Assembly: GCA_016784425.1 (NCBI GenBank)
Contig: JADHUQ010000074.1
Coordinates: 1 to 10,429 of the forward strand
Origin: Candidatus Delongbacteria bacterium
GTDB taxonomy: Bacteria; CAIWAD01; BS150m-G50
Direction: 5' to 3'
DNA length: 10,429 bases
The notes beneath the pieces were generated by a model. It was not told the origin of the DNA, made no database searches, and worked only from the letters and a program-made list of their open reading frames with translations. The position numbers and the translations under genes were made by a program. Each line of letters opens with the position of its first letter. The first letter of the stretch is position 1. This document shows positions 1 through 7,301 of the stretch, piece after piece.

Positions 1-1
1 G

Positions 2-784
2 AGCAGCAACAATCTGGTTGATCCTGCAGTGGAAATGCCGACCCACCTGCGACGCAACGATCAGATAACCAGAGAGAATCTCGATCTGGATCGCCAGATT
101 GATGAGAAGACCGGGCTACTGGCACAGGTTGAGACAGCCCTCGCTTACTTCGATGAGCATGATGTGCTGGCAATACCATTGTCCCCCAACGGCAGCCTGT
201 TACCGCTGAAAACCCTGTACTATGCCAAGAAGCGGGAACTCAACTCGCTTGGGCAGAAGTACCAGGATGATTATTTCGAAATCGGTCGACTCCGGGAAGA
301 ACTGAGTTTACTGAAGAGCCAGATCATCTCAGAAATCCGTGGTATCAGGGATGCGGAGACTATCAACCAGCAGAACCTGATTTATCAACGGCAGCGCAAC
401 ATGCGTGTGCACCGGGAATTGGTAGATGTGCTGGATGCCTATCCCCGCATCGTGACCTTGCTGGAGCAGATTGAAATGGAGGTTGAAAGTCGCAAGAAGA
501 TGCTGGGTGTGCTGACGGACAAGCTCTCCGAGTACCAGTTGGCTAACCCCAGTTTTGACGCAAATGTCGATGTAACCATTGTGGAACCGGCGATCGTACC
601 GGTTTCCAAAAGCGGCCCCCGTCGGGCGTTGAGTATCCTTATTACACTGGTACTTTCACTCGTGATATCGTTACTGCTGACATTCCTGATGGATCTGCTC
701 TCCAACCGTTACAACTCGACCTACCAGCTTTCCATGGACCTGGATGTGCCAGTAATCGTTTCAATTCCGGAATTACAGGAATAG
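2..784 (+). CDS. Wzz/GumC-type polysaccharide chain-length determinant, C-terminal part (5' truncated)
   Basis: The reading frame is open to the left edge, so the GTG at 29 is internal and not a start; about 260 residues are visible. Most of it is charged, heptad-like helix (for example around 65-530), as expected for the periplasmic coiled coil of Wzz/GumC co-polymerases. A conserved-looking stretch follows: YPRIVTLLEQIEMEVESR (about 448-500), then VEPAIVPVSKSGPRRA just before a hydrophobic membrane segment (about 629-694). It ends in a short cytoplasmic tail with an IPELQE terminus. In this family the proline-rich segment before the last helix is typical, and the role is to control length and export of the polymer from the inner membrane. 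No kinase domain is fused; the partner ATPase is the next gene, 2 nt downstream. The N-terminal helix and Wzz domain lie outside the window, so subfamily is uncertain. Confidence 0.85.
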   Translation, partial: SSNNLVDPAVEMPTHLRRNDQITRENLDLDRQIDEKTGLLAQVETALAYFDEHDVLAIPLSPNGSLLPLKTLYYAKKRELNSLGQKYQDDYFEIGRLREELSLLKSQIISEIRGIRDAETINQQNLIYQRQRNMRVHRELVDVLDAYPRIVTLLEQIEMEVESRKKMLGVLTDKLSEYQLANPSFDANVDVTIVEPAIVPVSKSGPRRALSILITLVLSLVISLLLTFLMDLLSNRYNSTYQLSMDLDVPVIVSIPELQE

Positions 785-786
785 AT

Positions 787-1467
787 ATGTCGATTTATAG
801 AGAACTGCTGAAAACCGATACTGAAACCACACCTACGAACTTGATTCCGGCTATCAGGGGTGAGATCGAAAAGATTGCCGGTTTTATCGACTACCAGCAG
901 GGGACCGGCAAACGCTCATTCCTCTTTACAGCGACGGAGCGAGGCGAAGGATCAACTTTGATTCTGGCACAGACAGCCCAGGTTTTAGCACAGCTGAACA
1001 AGAATAAGCGAATCCTGATGGTAGACGCCAACCTGCGTTATCCCGCCCTGCACTCTCATTTCGGCATCAGCAGCGAACGTGGCCTGCTCGATTACTTAAG
1101 AAAGCCGAACGGGGGACTGCCGCTGCACAGTTGCCAGGAAAACCTGGATCTGGTTGTGGCAGGTGTTAAAGAGGGTGGACAGTTGGAGAAATCAGGTCTG
1201 GGTGATTTTCGCAGGCTACTCACCGAGGCAGCTGACAATTACGACACAATTCTGATCGATTCCCCCGCTACCCGTCTATTTTCTGACGCGGTGGTCTTAG
1301 CCCCGGCAGTTGACTGCATTATTCTGGCTATCGCCGCGGGAGTATCCAGCAAAGGAATCGTCAAAACGGTAATAAAGGCACTTACCGACGCAGGGGGCGA
1401 GGTGACAGGCATCGTTTTCAACCGGAGGAAGGATGAAATCCCCCCTTTCATCTACCGGCGGATCTAA
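787..1467 (+). CDS. CpsD/BY-kinase-like P-loop ATPase with lysine-less Walker A
   Basis: A 226-residue protein with the layout of the stand-alone cytoplasmic ATPase half of bacterial tyrosine kinases (CpsD/CapB/Wzc C-terminal type), which normally pairs with a Wzz-like membrane activator such as the gene just upstream. Walker A' is clear (ILMVDANLRYP, residues 76-86) and so is Walker B (TILIDSP, 154-160). The P-loop, however, reads TERGEGSTLIL (50-60): where the family has GEGK[ST]T, serine follows GEG and the nucleotide-contacting lysine is absent. The second Asp of Walker A' is Asn82. The C-terminus (PPFIYRRI) has one tyrosine instead of the usual tyrosine cluster. I infer a scaffold or regulatory ATPase-like protein, not an active autokinase. 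An AGGA (777-780) sits 6 nt before the ATG. The 3' end overlaps the next gene by 35 nt. Confidence 0.85.
   Translation: MSIYRELLKTDTETTPTNLIPAIRGEIEKIAGFIDYQQGTGKRSFLFTATERGEGSTLILAQTAQVLAQLNKNKRILMVDANLRYPALHSHFGISSERGLLDYLRKPNGGLPLHSCQENLDLVVAGVKEGGQLEKSGLGDFRRLLTEAADNYDTILIDSPATRLFSDAVVLAPAVDCIILAIAAGVSSKGIVKTVIKALTDAGGEVTGIVFNRRKDEIPPFIYRRI
1424..1432 (+). promoter_or_regulatory. Ribosome binding site for the Wzy-like gene
   Basis: GGAGGAAGG lies directly before the ATG at 1433, inside the end of the upstream ATPase gene. It supports the 1433 start despite the unusually long 35-nt overlap, and suggests translational coupling of the two genes. Confidence 0.7.
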
Positions 1468-2857
1468 ATATAAACTAGCCCTTCCTGCCCAGCTTCTTAT
1501 CGGAATTTCCGTCGTTTCGCTCGGATTCTCCCTGATGAACATGCGAGCCACCTACTTCTATGTTTTCCTGGCGGGATTGGCAATTCTTCCCCTTTTCTTC
1601 AGCAGACTTTCGGTTCATCTCTTCTCGATCCTGCTTTTTCTGGATGTGATCCTCCTGGGTGTGTTCAACCGGGGTACTTTTACTTTCGTCGGTCTGCGGG
1701 TCGGTTTTTTCGATATCTTCATCCTCAGCTCCACCTTCATACTGTTTTTCCGGTTTCGCACGAGAATTTCATTTCAAATGTTGTTACCCTTCTCAGTTTA
1801 CCTTCTGCTGTTCTCGTTATCGGTGTTGTTCAAACCGGAGATAATGGAATCAGGAACATTTTACTGGCAGCTGTTTGCTGTGGAGAATCTGCTGATCCTG
1901 ATCCTGGCGATGATGGTTATCGACTCCAAACGGGAGGCGCGTCTGTTACTGGGCAGTGTGACCGTGCTGATGTCGCTGGTGGTCCTGTATTTCTTTTACC
2001 GTTACTGGCAACACGGTCAGATCAGCTTTGGTGGGATCGCTGAGGACCGTGAAACAACAGTTCTTGCTTTCCCGGAAGGTTCTGCTTATGGCAATAAAAA
2101 CGCTATGGCCGGACAGATTCTACCGGTAATGATGATGCTGATGGTCTTTGCTTTCGAATTGAAATCAAAGACCCTTCGTTTAGTATCCGGATTGGTGGCG
2201 ACTCTGGCGTTTCTGGTGATTCTGGCCAGTGCATCACGCGGGGCGGCAATTGCTGGCATCGGCAGCACCGCTTTCTATCTGGGACTTCGTTTTCGGAGTG
2301 GCAGATTATCGATCATTCCTCTGATTCTGGTAAGCCTGGTGGCGGTTACTCTGGCTCTGGAGAGTGATATGGGGCAGCGTCTGCTCGATCGAGTGCTGAT
2401 CAGGGGGGATAAACAGGAAGCAGCCTTAACCGATTACAACCGTTTATCGTTGATAAAGACTTCGGCTGCTCTGATCAAGCGGCATCCGTTATTGGGTATC
2501 GGTTTTGATGAGCAGAATTTCATGTTAGAGAATGAGAAGTATAACTTTTCGGATAAGGTTTGGGCGCATCCCCATAATTCTTATCTCCACCTATGGGTTT
2601 TTGGCGGTACCCTCACCTTCATCGGTTTGATCTGGGTCGTTTCCAGGTTAGCGTCACCAACCTGGAAGTTATTGCGGAAGAGGTTGAATGACCCTCTGCT
2701 GCTGGCAGTGGCGACGGCGTTGATCGCACTTCTGCTGGATTTTGGCACCGACCGCACATTTTTTGTGGGACCAATTTCCCACCTTTTCTTCATGTTACTG
2801 GCCGGCTCCTGTATCTACTCCGGATATCTTTTGCGTGAATATGAGGAGCAGGAATGA
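1433..2857 (+). CDS. O-antigen ligase/polymerase family (Wzy-like) membrane protein
   Basis: A 474-residue, very hydrophobic protein with about ten or more predicted membrane segments, starting near residue 19 and ending near 465. The features that place it in the O-antigen ligase/Wzy family (PF04932 type) are an SRGA motif after a membrane helix (268-271), a loop with NRLSLIKTSAALIKRHPLLGIGF (336-358), and the histidine-rich WAHPHNSYLHLW segment (377-388) opening the last group of helices. In the family this large periplasmic loop with Arg and His residues joins undecaprenyl-linked repeat units or ligates them to an acceptor. Sequence alone cannot separate polymerase from ligase; beside a Wzz-like protein and glycosyltransferases, a polymerase role is more likely. 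The stop overlaps the next start (ATGA). Confidence 0.85.
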   Translation: MKSPLSSTGGSKYKLALPAQLLIGISVVSLGFSLMNMRATYFYVFLAGLAILPLFFSRLSVHLFSILLFLDVILLGVFNRGTFTFVGLRVGFFDIFILSSTFILFFRFRTRISFQMLLPFSVYLLLFSLSVLFKPEIMESGTFYWQLFAVENLLILILAMMVIDSKREARLLLGSVTVLMSLVVLYFFYRYWQHGQISFGGIAEDRETTVLAFPEGSAYGNKNAMAGQILPVMMMLMVFAFELKSKTLRLVSGLVATLAFLVILASASRGAAIAGIGSTAFYLGLRFRSGRLSIIPLILVSLVAVTLALESDMGQRLLDRVLIRGDKQEAALTDYNRLSLIKTSAALIKRHPLLGIGFDEQNFMLENEKYNFSDKVWAHPHNSYLHLWVFGGTLTFIGLIWVVSRLASPTWKLLRKRLNDPLLLAVATALIALLLDFGTDRTFFVGPISHLFFMLLAGSCIYSGYLLREYEEQE

Positions 2858-4047
2858 ATCAGACTTCTGCCGGAGGCAACTGCGCTCCAGGCAGTAACCG
2901 TCCCCAGGTTCTTGTTGTGGGTCTGTTGCCACCCCTCATCGGTGGAGTCGCCACCTGTGTAAAAACCTTCCTCGAAGCACCCGGTCTACAGGCTCAGTAC
3001 AAGCTTTCCAGTCATGATCCCACACGCGGCTTGCCGGCGGAGTCTGGATTCTGCGGTCTCTGGCGGCGTGGTTTTCTCTTTCTGATGCGCTGTCTGGGAC
3101 GCAATCTGAAGGTAGAGCAACGTCTTGACCAGCTGAAACGCAAACTTGACGCTATAACTGACTTACGATTGGTGCACCTGCACAGCTCCTCCTTCGAGAG
3201 TTTTCGACTGAATGCGAGACTGGTGGAAGAGTTGCATCGTCAACGAATTACTTTCCTGCTCCAGATGCATGGGGGTGGCTTTCGTGAGTTTTTCGATCAA
3301 GCGTCGATTGAGGAACAAGAATGGATCCGCAGGATCCTTAACCTCCCTTCCGGATTGATTGTACTTTCGGAGCAGTGGCGGTCATTCTATCAGCATCTGG
3401 TGCCGGAGCAGGAGATTTTCCTGCTGCCCAACCCGATTCAGGATAAAGCTGAACCCCGCCTGGTGCAGCACCCTGAGGCGGTCTTCTTTCTGGGACACCT
3501 CACCCGTAACAAGGGGGTGGAGGATCTTCTTGCCGCCTGGCAGAAGGTCCGCATCAGCCGTCCTGAAGCTGAGCTCTGGCTGGCAGGGCCGGACCTTGAG
3601 CAGATCATGAGCGGTATCAGTGTCACTGAGAAGGAGAAGCTGGGTATCAAGTATTTCGGACTGGTCCTGGGTGAGGAAAAGCGGAAGCTCTTTCACCAGG
3701 CGGCGTTACTGACCCTCCCATCCTATTATGAAGGTCTGCCCATCGTACTGCTTGAGGCGATGGCGATGGGTCTGCCGGTAGTCGCCACACCAGTGGGTGC
3801 AGTTCCGGAAGTTCTGACCGATGGTGAGGAAGGTCTTCTGGTACCTGTGGGTGAGATAGACCAGCTGGCGAGTGCACTGTTGCAACTGCTGAAGAATCCG
3901 GAACTGCGGCAGTCGATGGGACAATTGGGATTTGACCGTGTTAGCCAGAAGTATCATATTGATGTATTGAGCGTTACACTGGCAGAAATATACCAGCAAA
4001 CAATAGAAAAAGGGGATCATGAAACAGGTTGCTGTCCTGAACAATAA
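2854..4047 (+). CDS. GT4-type family 1 glycosyltransferase
   Basis: A 397-residue cytoplasmic GT-B-fold glycosyltransferase. The N-terminal domain opens with the beta-strand/glycine loop QVLVVGLLPPLIGGVATCV (18-36), the acceptor-side GGV loop. The domain linker has LPNPI (191-195) and GHLTRNKGVEDLL (214-226). The donor-binding domain carries the EX7E motif: YYEGLPIVLLEAMAMGLPVV, with Glu293 and Glu301, followed by GAVPEVLTDGEEGLLVP. These are hallmarks of GT4 retaining transferases that use nucleotide-sugar donors. Length is normal. The substrate cannot be told from sequence. GAGGAG (2843-2848) precedes the ATG, which overlaps the upstream stop by 4 nt. The C-terminus, ending TGCCPEQ, overlaps the following gene by 29 nt. 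Confidence 0.9.
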   Translation: MNQTSAGGNCAPGSNRPQVLVVGLLPPLIGGVATCVKTFLEAPGLQAQYKLSSHDPTRGLPAESGFCGLWRRGFLFLMRCLGRNLKVEQRLDQLKRKLDAITDLRLVHLHSSSFESFRLNARLVEELHRQRITFLLQMHGGGFREFFDQASIEEQEWIRRILNLPSGLIVLSEQWRSFYQHLVPEQEIFLLPNPIQDKAEPRLVQHPEAVFFLGHLTRNKGVEDLLAAWQKVRISRPEAELWLAGPDLEQIMSGISVTEKEKLGIKYFGLVLGEEKRKLFHQAALLTLPSYYEGLPIVLLEAMAMGLPVVATPVGAVPEVLTDGEEGLLVPVGEIDQLASALLQLLKNPELRQSMGQLGFDRVSQKYHIDVLSVTLAEIYQQTIEKGDHETGCCPEQ

Positions 4048-6157
4048 TCGCATAGATATCGTTGAACTCCCGGCCCCGACCTGTGGGGAAAATGAAGTTC
4101 TGGTGCGAACGGCATTCTCCGTCATAAGTGCCGGAACAGAAACCGGATCATTGGAAAAGAACCAGGAGCGCGACTCCCTCTTGAAGTATGTGTTGAATCA
4201 CCCCGATCTGATCAGACGCGGCATCCGCGTGTTGAAGCAAAGTGGTTTTCGCGCACTGCGCCGTAAGGTAGATGCGGTCGAAAAAATCCAACGCGGGACC
4301 GGGTACAGCCTGGCTGGTGTTGTAGAGGCCGTTGGCAGTGAGGTGATAGGGTTCCAGCCGGGGGATCGGGTTGCTGCTGGTGGTTCCGGTATTGCGCAGC
4401 ATGCCGAATTTTGCAGTGTCCCGGTAAACCTGGTTGTAAAGGTACCGGAGTCAGTAACGCTGGAGCAAGCCTCACTTACTACGGTTGCGAGTATTGCTCT
4501 GCAAGGGATCCGCCAGGCTGAGGTCGGTCTCGGTGATCAGGTAGTTGTAATCGGCCTGGGGCTGCTGGGTGTGCTTACCGCCAAATTTGTAGAAGCGGCA
4601 GGTGGGCATGTTGTCGGGATAGATCTGGATCCCAGGCGGTTGGAGAACTTCATTGCCTTCGGTTTTCCGAACAGTTTCCTCGCCGATGAGGATCGAGTGG
4701 AGGAGAAGGTACTACGAATCACCGGCCCGGAGGGGGCTGACTGCACAATTCTCACTGCCGCCACCAGTTCCGATGAACCGGTGAATCAGGCACTGCGGCT
4801 TACCCGCAAGCGCGGTAAAGTGGTAGTTGTAGGTGATGTGGGGATGAACATCAGTCGTGCTTTCTTCTATAAAAAGGAAATCGACTTTCGCATCTCCTGT
4901 TCTTACGGTCCCGGTCGTTATGATCCGGAATACGAAGAGCTGGGAATAGACTACCCTTTCGCTTATGTCCGTTGGACTGAAAACCGAAATATGCAGGCCT
5001 ATCTTGATCTCCTGGTCGCTGGTCGTATCCGAGTAGATGATCTGCTTACACATCGCTTCACACTGGAGGAAGCTCAACGCGGTTTCCAGCTGTTGCTGGA
5101 CAGCAAGGGTAGTGCTTATGGCGTGATCCTCCAGTACGATGCAGCTGCTGACAGCCGCCAAACGGTAACCGGAAAAATAGGGACCCAAGAAACCCCCAGT
5201 GTCACACCTGATGGTCGCACCTTTGGAATCATCGGCATGGGTGGTTTTGTCACTCGCACCTATGTTGACTACATTCTGGCCACTCCGGAGTTGAATATCC
5301 GGGGTGTTGCCAATCGCACTCCATTCTCAAGCGGCAAGGCGGCTGAAATCGCCGGTGCCCAGTTCGCTACTACCGATTATCGGGAGATACTGAAGGATCA
5401 CCGTATCGGGGCGGTGATTATCGGTACCCATCATGATACACATGCCGAGATAGCCCGGGAAGCGCTGGCGGCCGGTAAACATGTCATGGTGGAAAAACCA
5501 GTGGCGATTACACTGGATGAGTTACAGGAGCTGTCCCAGGCCGTCAAGCAAGCCGGAACCCTGTTCGCGGTTGGTACCAACCGGCGTTATTCTCCCTTCC
5601 TGAAACGGATCAAGTCCGCTGTAAGTGGACCCTTGATGATCAACTACCGGGTAAATGCAGGGCATATTCCCCCCGGACACTGGACCCAGGACTCAAAGGT
5701 CGGCGGCGGAAGACTGGTCGGGGAAGGTGTTCACTTTATCGATGTCTGCAATTACCTTTGCTCTGCTGAACCAGTCAGCTGGAGGCTGCAGATGATTCCG
5801 GTGGGAAACACGATTCAGAGCGAGGATAATTACTCTCTGCAGCTTACCTATCCTGATAACTCCCTGGCGGTAATCGACTATATCTGTATAGGCGCGAAAA
5901 ATCTCGGAAAAGAGTACCTGGAAGTCCATTCCCAGGGTGAATCTTTCCTCATGTATGATTACCTTAAGTTGGTTCATTTCACCGGCAGTAAGTGTAAGGA
6001 CTTCAGCCTCAAGGAACAGGACAAGGGGCAGAGGGAGCAGTTCCATCAGTTCTGCCTTGCGATCAATGGTAGAGAGCATGAGTTGATCACCCCGGACGCT
6101 TCGTTACTATCGACCCGGATCGCCCTTGAAGCATGGAAGGAATGGAAAGATGCGTAG
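4019..6157 (+). CDS. Bi-domain oxidoreductase: MDR (zinc-free) fused to Gfo/Idh/MocA
   Basis: A 712-residue fusion of two NAD(P)-dependent domains. Residues 1 to about 370 are an MDR/alcohol-dehydrogenase-like half: a GroES-like start (ENEVLVRTAFSVISAGTETG), AGVVEAVGSEVIGFQPGDRVAA, and a Rossmann loop GLGLLG (179-184). The usual catalytic zinc Cys position is replaced by SAGTETG (37-43), and no structural four-Cys lobe is visible. After a linker (about 371-400), a Gfo/Idh/MocA half follows: GIIGMGGF (403-410), the conserved EKP (492-494), and GEGVHFIDV (568-576) with the likely catalytic His572 and Asp575. RefSeq calls such proteins bi-domain-containing oxidoreductases. Family logic points to oxidation/reduction or epimerisation of a nucleotide sugar or glycan precursor; the substrate is unknown. 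AAGGGG (4010-4015) precedes the ATG by 3 nt, and there is no signal peptide. Confidence 0.88.
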   Translation: MKQVAVLNNNRIDIVELPAPTCGENEVLVRTAFSVISAGTETGSLEKNQERDSLLKYVLNHPDLIRRGIRVLKQSGFRALRRKVDAVEKIQRGTGYSLAGVVEAVGSEVIGFQPGDRVAAGGSGIAQHAEFCSVPVNLVVKVPESVTLEQASLTTVASIALQGIRQAEVGLGDQVVVIGLGLLGVLTAKFVEAAGGHVVGIDLDPRRLENFIAFGFPNSFLADEDRVEEKVLRITGPEGADCTILTAATSSDEPVNQALRLTRKRGKVVVVGDVGMNISRAFFYKKEIDFRISCSYGPGRYDPEYEELGIDYPFAYVRWTENRNMQAYLDLLVAGRIRVDDLLTHRFTLEEAQRGFQLLLDSKGSAYGVILQYDAAADSRQTVTGKIGTQETPSVTPDGRTFGIIGMGGFVTRTYVDYILATPELNIRGVANRTPFSSGKAAEIAGAQFATTDYREILKDHRIGAVIIGTHHDTHAEIAREALAAGKHVMVEKPVAITLDELQELSQAVKQAGTLFAVGTNRRYSPFLKRIKSAVSGPLMINYRVNAGHIPPGHWTQDSKVGGGRLVGEGVHFIDVCNYLCSAEPVSWRLQMIPVGNTIQSEDNYSLQLTYPDNSLAVIDYICIGAKNLGKEYLEVHSQGESFLMYDYLKLVHFTGSKCKDFSLKEQDKGQREQFHQFCLAINGREHELITPDASLLSTRIALEAWKEWKDA
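6135..6141 (+). promoter_or_regulatory. Ribosome binding site that fixes the beta-helix lipoprotein start
   Basis: GGAAGGA ends 8 nt before the ATG at 6150. This site, together with the signal peptide beginning exactly at that Met, favours 6150 over the in-frame TTG at 6126, which would add eight polar residues before the signal sequence. Confidence 0.6.
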
Positions 6158-7196
6158 TTTACTGTTTGTCGGTCTGCTGTTGCCACTCCTGCTGGGCCTG
6201 TCATCCTGTGAGGAGGACACACCACCTGTGGAACGTGATACTATTGAACTCGCTGGCACAATGGAACAGAGCATGACTATTCCAGTAAATACTGATGTGC
6301 TGGTATCTGATAATCTGACCATCCCATCCGGGATTGAACTCGTTGTGGAGCAGGGGGTGCATTTTCAGGTCAGCGATGGGAAAGCGATTATCCTCACAGG
6401 TCGACTGAAAATCAACGGTACCATTTTGAATCCTGTACTCTTTATGCCAGCGGTTGATGGAGAGCTATGGTATGGCCTTACCACCACCTCCAACGACACT
6501 ATCTTTTCTCTTGATCTGAATAACGCTCACTTCACTGATTGTCTCCAGGGGATCTCCATACATGGGATCAATGCTTCATTGACCGGAGTTAAGGTCAGTA
6601 ACTGTCTTACCTACGGGATTATATGCTCCAATGACAATGGGACCACCATTACAGATCTGGAGGTTTTCGATTGTGAAGTAGGTGTGTCTCTGGAGTCAGG
6701 TAGTAACGCCCTTGTGACTGATGCCTGGCTTCATGACAACGAGATTGGTTTCTGGTCAACCAGTACCCGCGCTGTGCTGCGAGCTTCCATAATTGAGAAC
6801 AACACCAATACAGGAGTTCGCAGCGACACCTACGGTGATTCACTGCAGATCCTGGACAACACCATCACTGAGAATCAGACCGGTGTAATGTTTCGGTACG
6901 GACCGGAGGTGGTTTTACTGGGCAACACTATCAGTCTCAATATCCGTGGCATCCTGTTGGTGTCCTATCAGCGCAGCTCACTGGTTTTGCATGAGAACAA
7001 TCTCCTGGAAAACGAACAGTTTGCCATCAGCTATGAAAGCGATATCAACCCAGACTTCACCGTCCCTCTGGATATCAGCAATAATTACTGGGGAACAACC
7101 GACTCCGCGGCAATCGCCGAGATGGTTATCGACGCTTATGATAATCCCGGGTGGGATACGCTGCGTTTCGTGCCTTTTGCCATGATCCCTTTCTGA
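6150..7196 (+). CDS. Predicted lipoprotein with right-handed parallel beta-helix
   Basis: A 348-residue protein from the ATG at 6150. It begins with a lipoprotein signal peptide: MRS, a hydrophobic core, and lipobox LSSC with the lipidated Cys at 20, followed by EED. Residues about 43-110 form a strand-rich N-terminal cap (LTIPSGIELVVEQGVHFQV, then GRLKINGTILNPVLF). Residues about 120-305 show repeating short strands with Asn-rich turns (VSNCLTYGI, LHDNEIGFWS, IENNTNTGVRS, ITENQTGVMF, NNLLENEQFAIS), the pattern of NosD/PbH1 pectate-lyase-like beta-helices. NNYWGTTD (311-318) ends the helix, a motif often seen there. The fold is used by polysaccharide lyases, C5-epimerases and glycan-binding proteins; no catalytic set is recognisable, so function is open. 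With Glu at +2, outer-membrane delivery is plausible. It overlaps the upstream gene by 8 nt (ATGCGTAG). Confidence 0.8.
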   Translation: MRSLLFVGLLLPLLLGLSSCEEDTPPVERDTIELAGTMEQSMTIPVNTDVLVSDNLTIPSGIELVVEQGVHFQVSDGKAIILTGRLKINGTILNPVLFMPAVDGELWYGLTTTSNDTIFSLDLNNAHFTDCLQGISIHGINASLTGVKVSNCLTYGIICSNDNGTTITDLEVFDCEVGVSLESGSNALVTDAWLHDNEIGFWSTSTRAVLRASIIENNTNTGVRSDTYGDSLQILDNTITENQTGVMFRYGPEVVLLGNTISLNIRGILLVSYQRSSLVLHENNLLENEQFAISYESDINPDFTVPLDISNNYWGTTDSAAIAEMVIDAYDNPGWDTLRFVPFAMIPF

Positions 7197-7205
7197 ACAG
7201 GAACA

Positions 7206-7301
7206 ATGAACCGGTTACTACTGTTTTCTTACTGCCAGCTTTCAGCTGACAGACTTGCTGACAGACTTATAAACGGACAGATTTATGCCGGTTCTGCATA
7301 G
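7206..7301 (+). CDS. Possible 31-residue small ORF bridging to the heparinase gene
   Basis: An ATG at 7206 opens a 31-codon frame that stops (TAG) at 7299-7301. An AGGA (7199-7202) lies 3 nt upstream, a rather short spacing. It starts MNRLLLFSYCQL and then contains ADRLADRL, encoded by an exact tandem 12-bp repeat. It fills nearly the whole gap after the beta-helix gene and overlaps the heparinase start by 17 nt, matching the overlapping style of the rest of the operon. It may be a leader-type ORF that couples translation to the heparinase gene, whose own ribosome site is weak. I recognise no family, and an ORF this short could easily arise by chance. Confidence 0.3.
   Translation: MNRLLLFSYCQLSADRLADRLINGQIYAGSA
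7245..7284 (+). repeat. Tandem 12-bp direct repeat plus degenerate third copy
   Basis: GCTGACAGACTT occurs twice head to tail (7245-7256 and 7257-7268). After 4 nt, a 9-of-12 match (ACGGACAGATTT, 7273-7284) ends directly at the heparinase ATG. Just upstream an imperfect hairpin can form (7232-7252: CTG, mismatch, CAGCT, loop TTC, AGCTG, mismatch, CAG), overlapping the first repeat unit. It could be a binding site, a slippage duplication, or simply part of the small ORF. No T-tract follows, so a terminator is unlikely. Confidence 0.75.

Noticed and set aside
29..31. GTG as the start of the first gene
   Set aside because: The frame remains open to the left edge and no ribosome site precedes it; the protein lacks the N-terminal helix and Wzz domain, so the gene is simply cut by the window.
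3706..4125. 139-codon minus-strand frame across the glycosyltransferase/oxidoreductase junction
   Set aside because: Both + strand genes are well supported here; the antisense translation is low-complexity and unrecognisable.
4712..5188. 158-codon open frame on the minus strand
   Set aside because: Antisense to the MDR half of the fused oxidoreductase, with no family resemblance and no ribosome site I can support.
6126..6128. TTG as the start of the beta-helix gene
   Set aside because: It would place polar residues before a well-formed lipoprotein signal peptide; the ATG at 6150 with GGAAGGA upstream fits better.
7232..7252. Hairpin in the gap as a rho-independent terminator
   Set aside because: The stem is short with a mismatch, not GC-rich, and no run of T follows; the operon appears to continue through it.
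7256..7273. TTGCTG and TATAAA as a promoter before the heparinase gene
   Set aside because: The two boxes are only 6 nt apart, far from the roughly 17 nt needed, and no better -35 is seen at the right distance.
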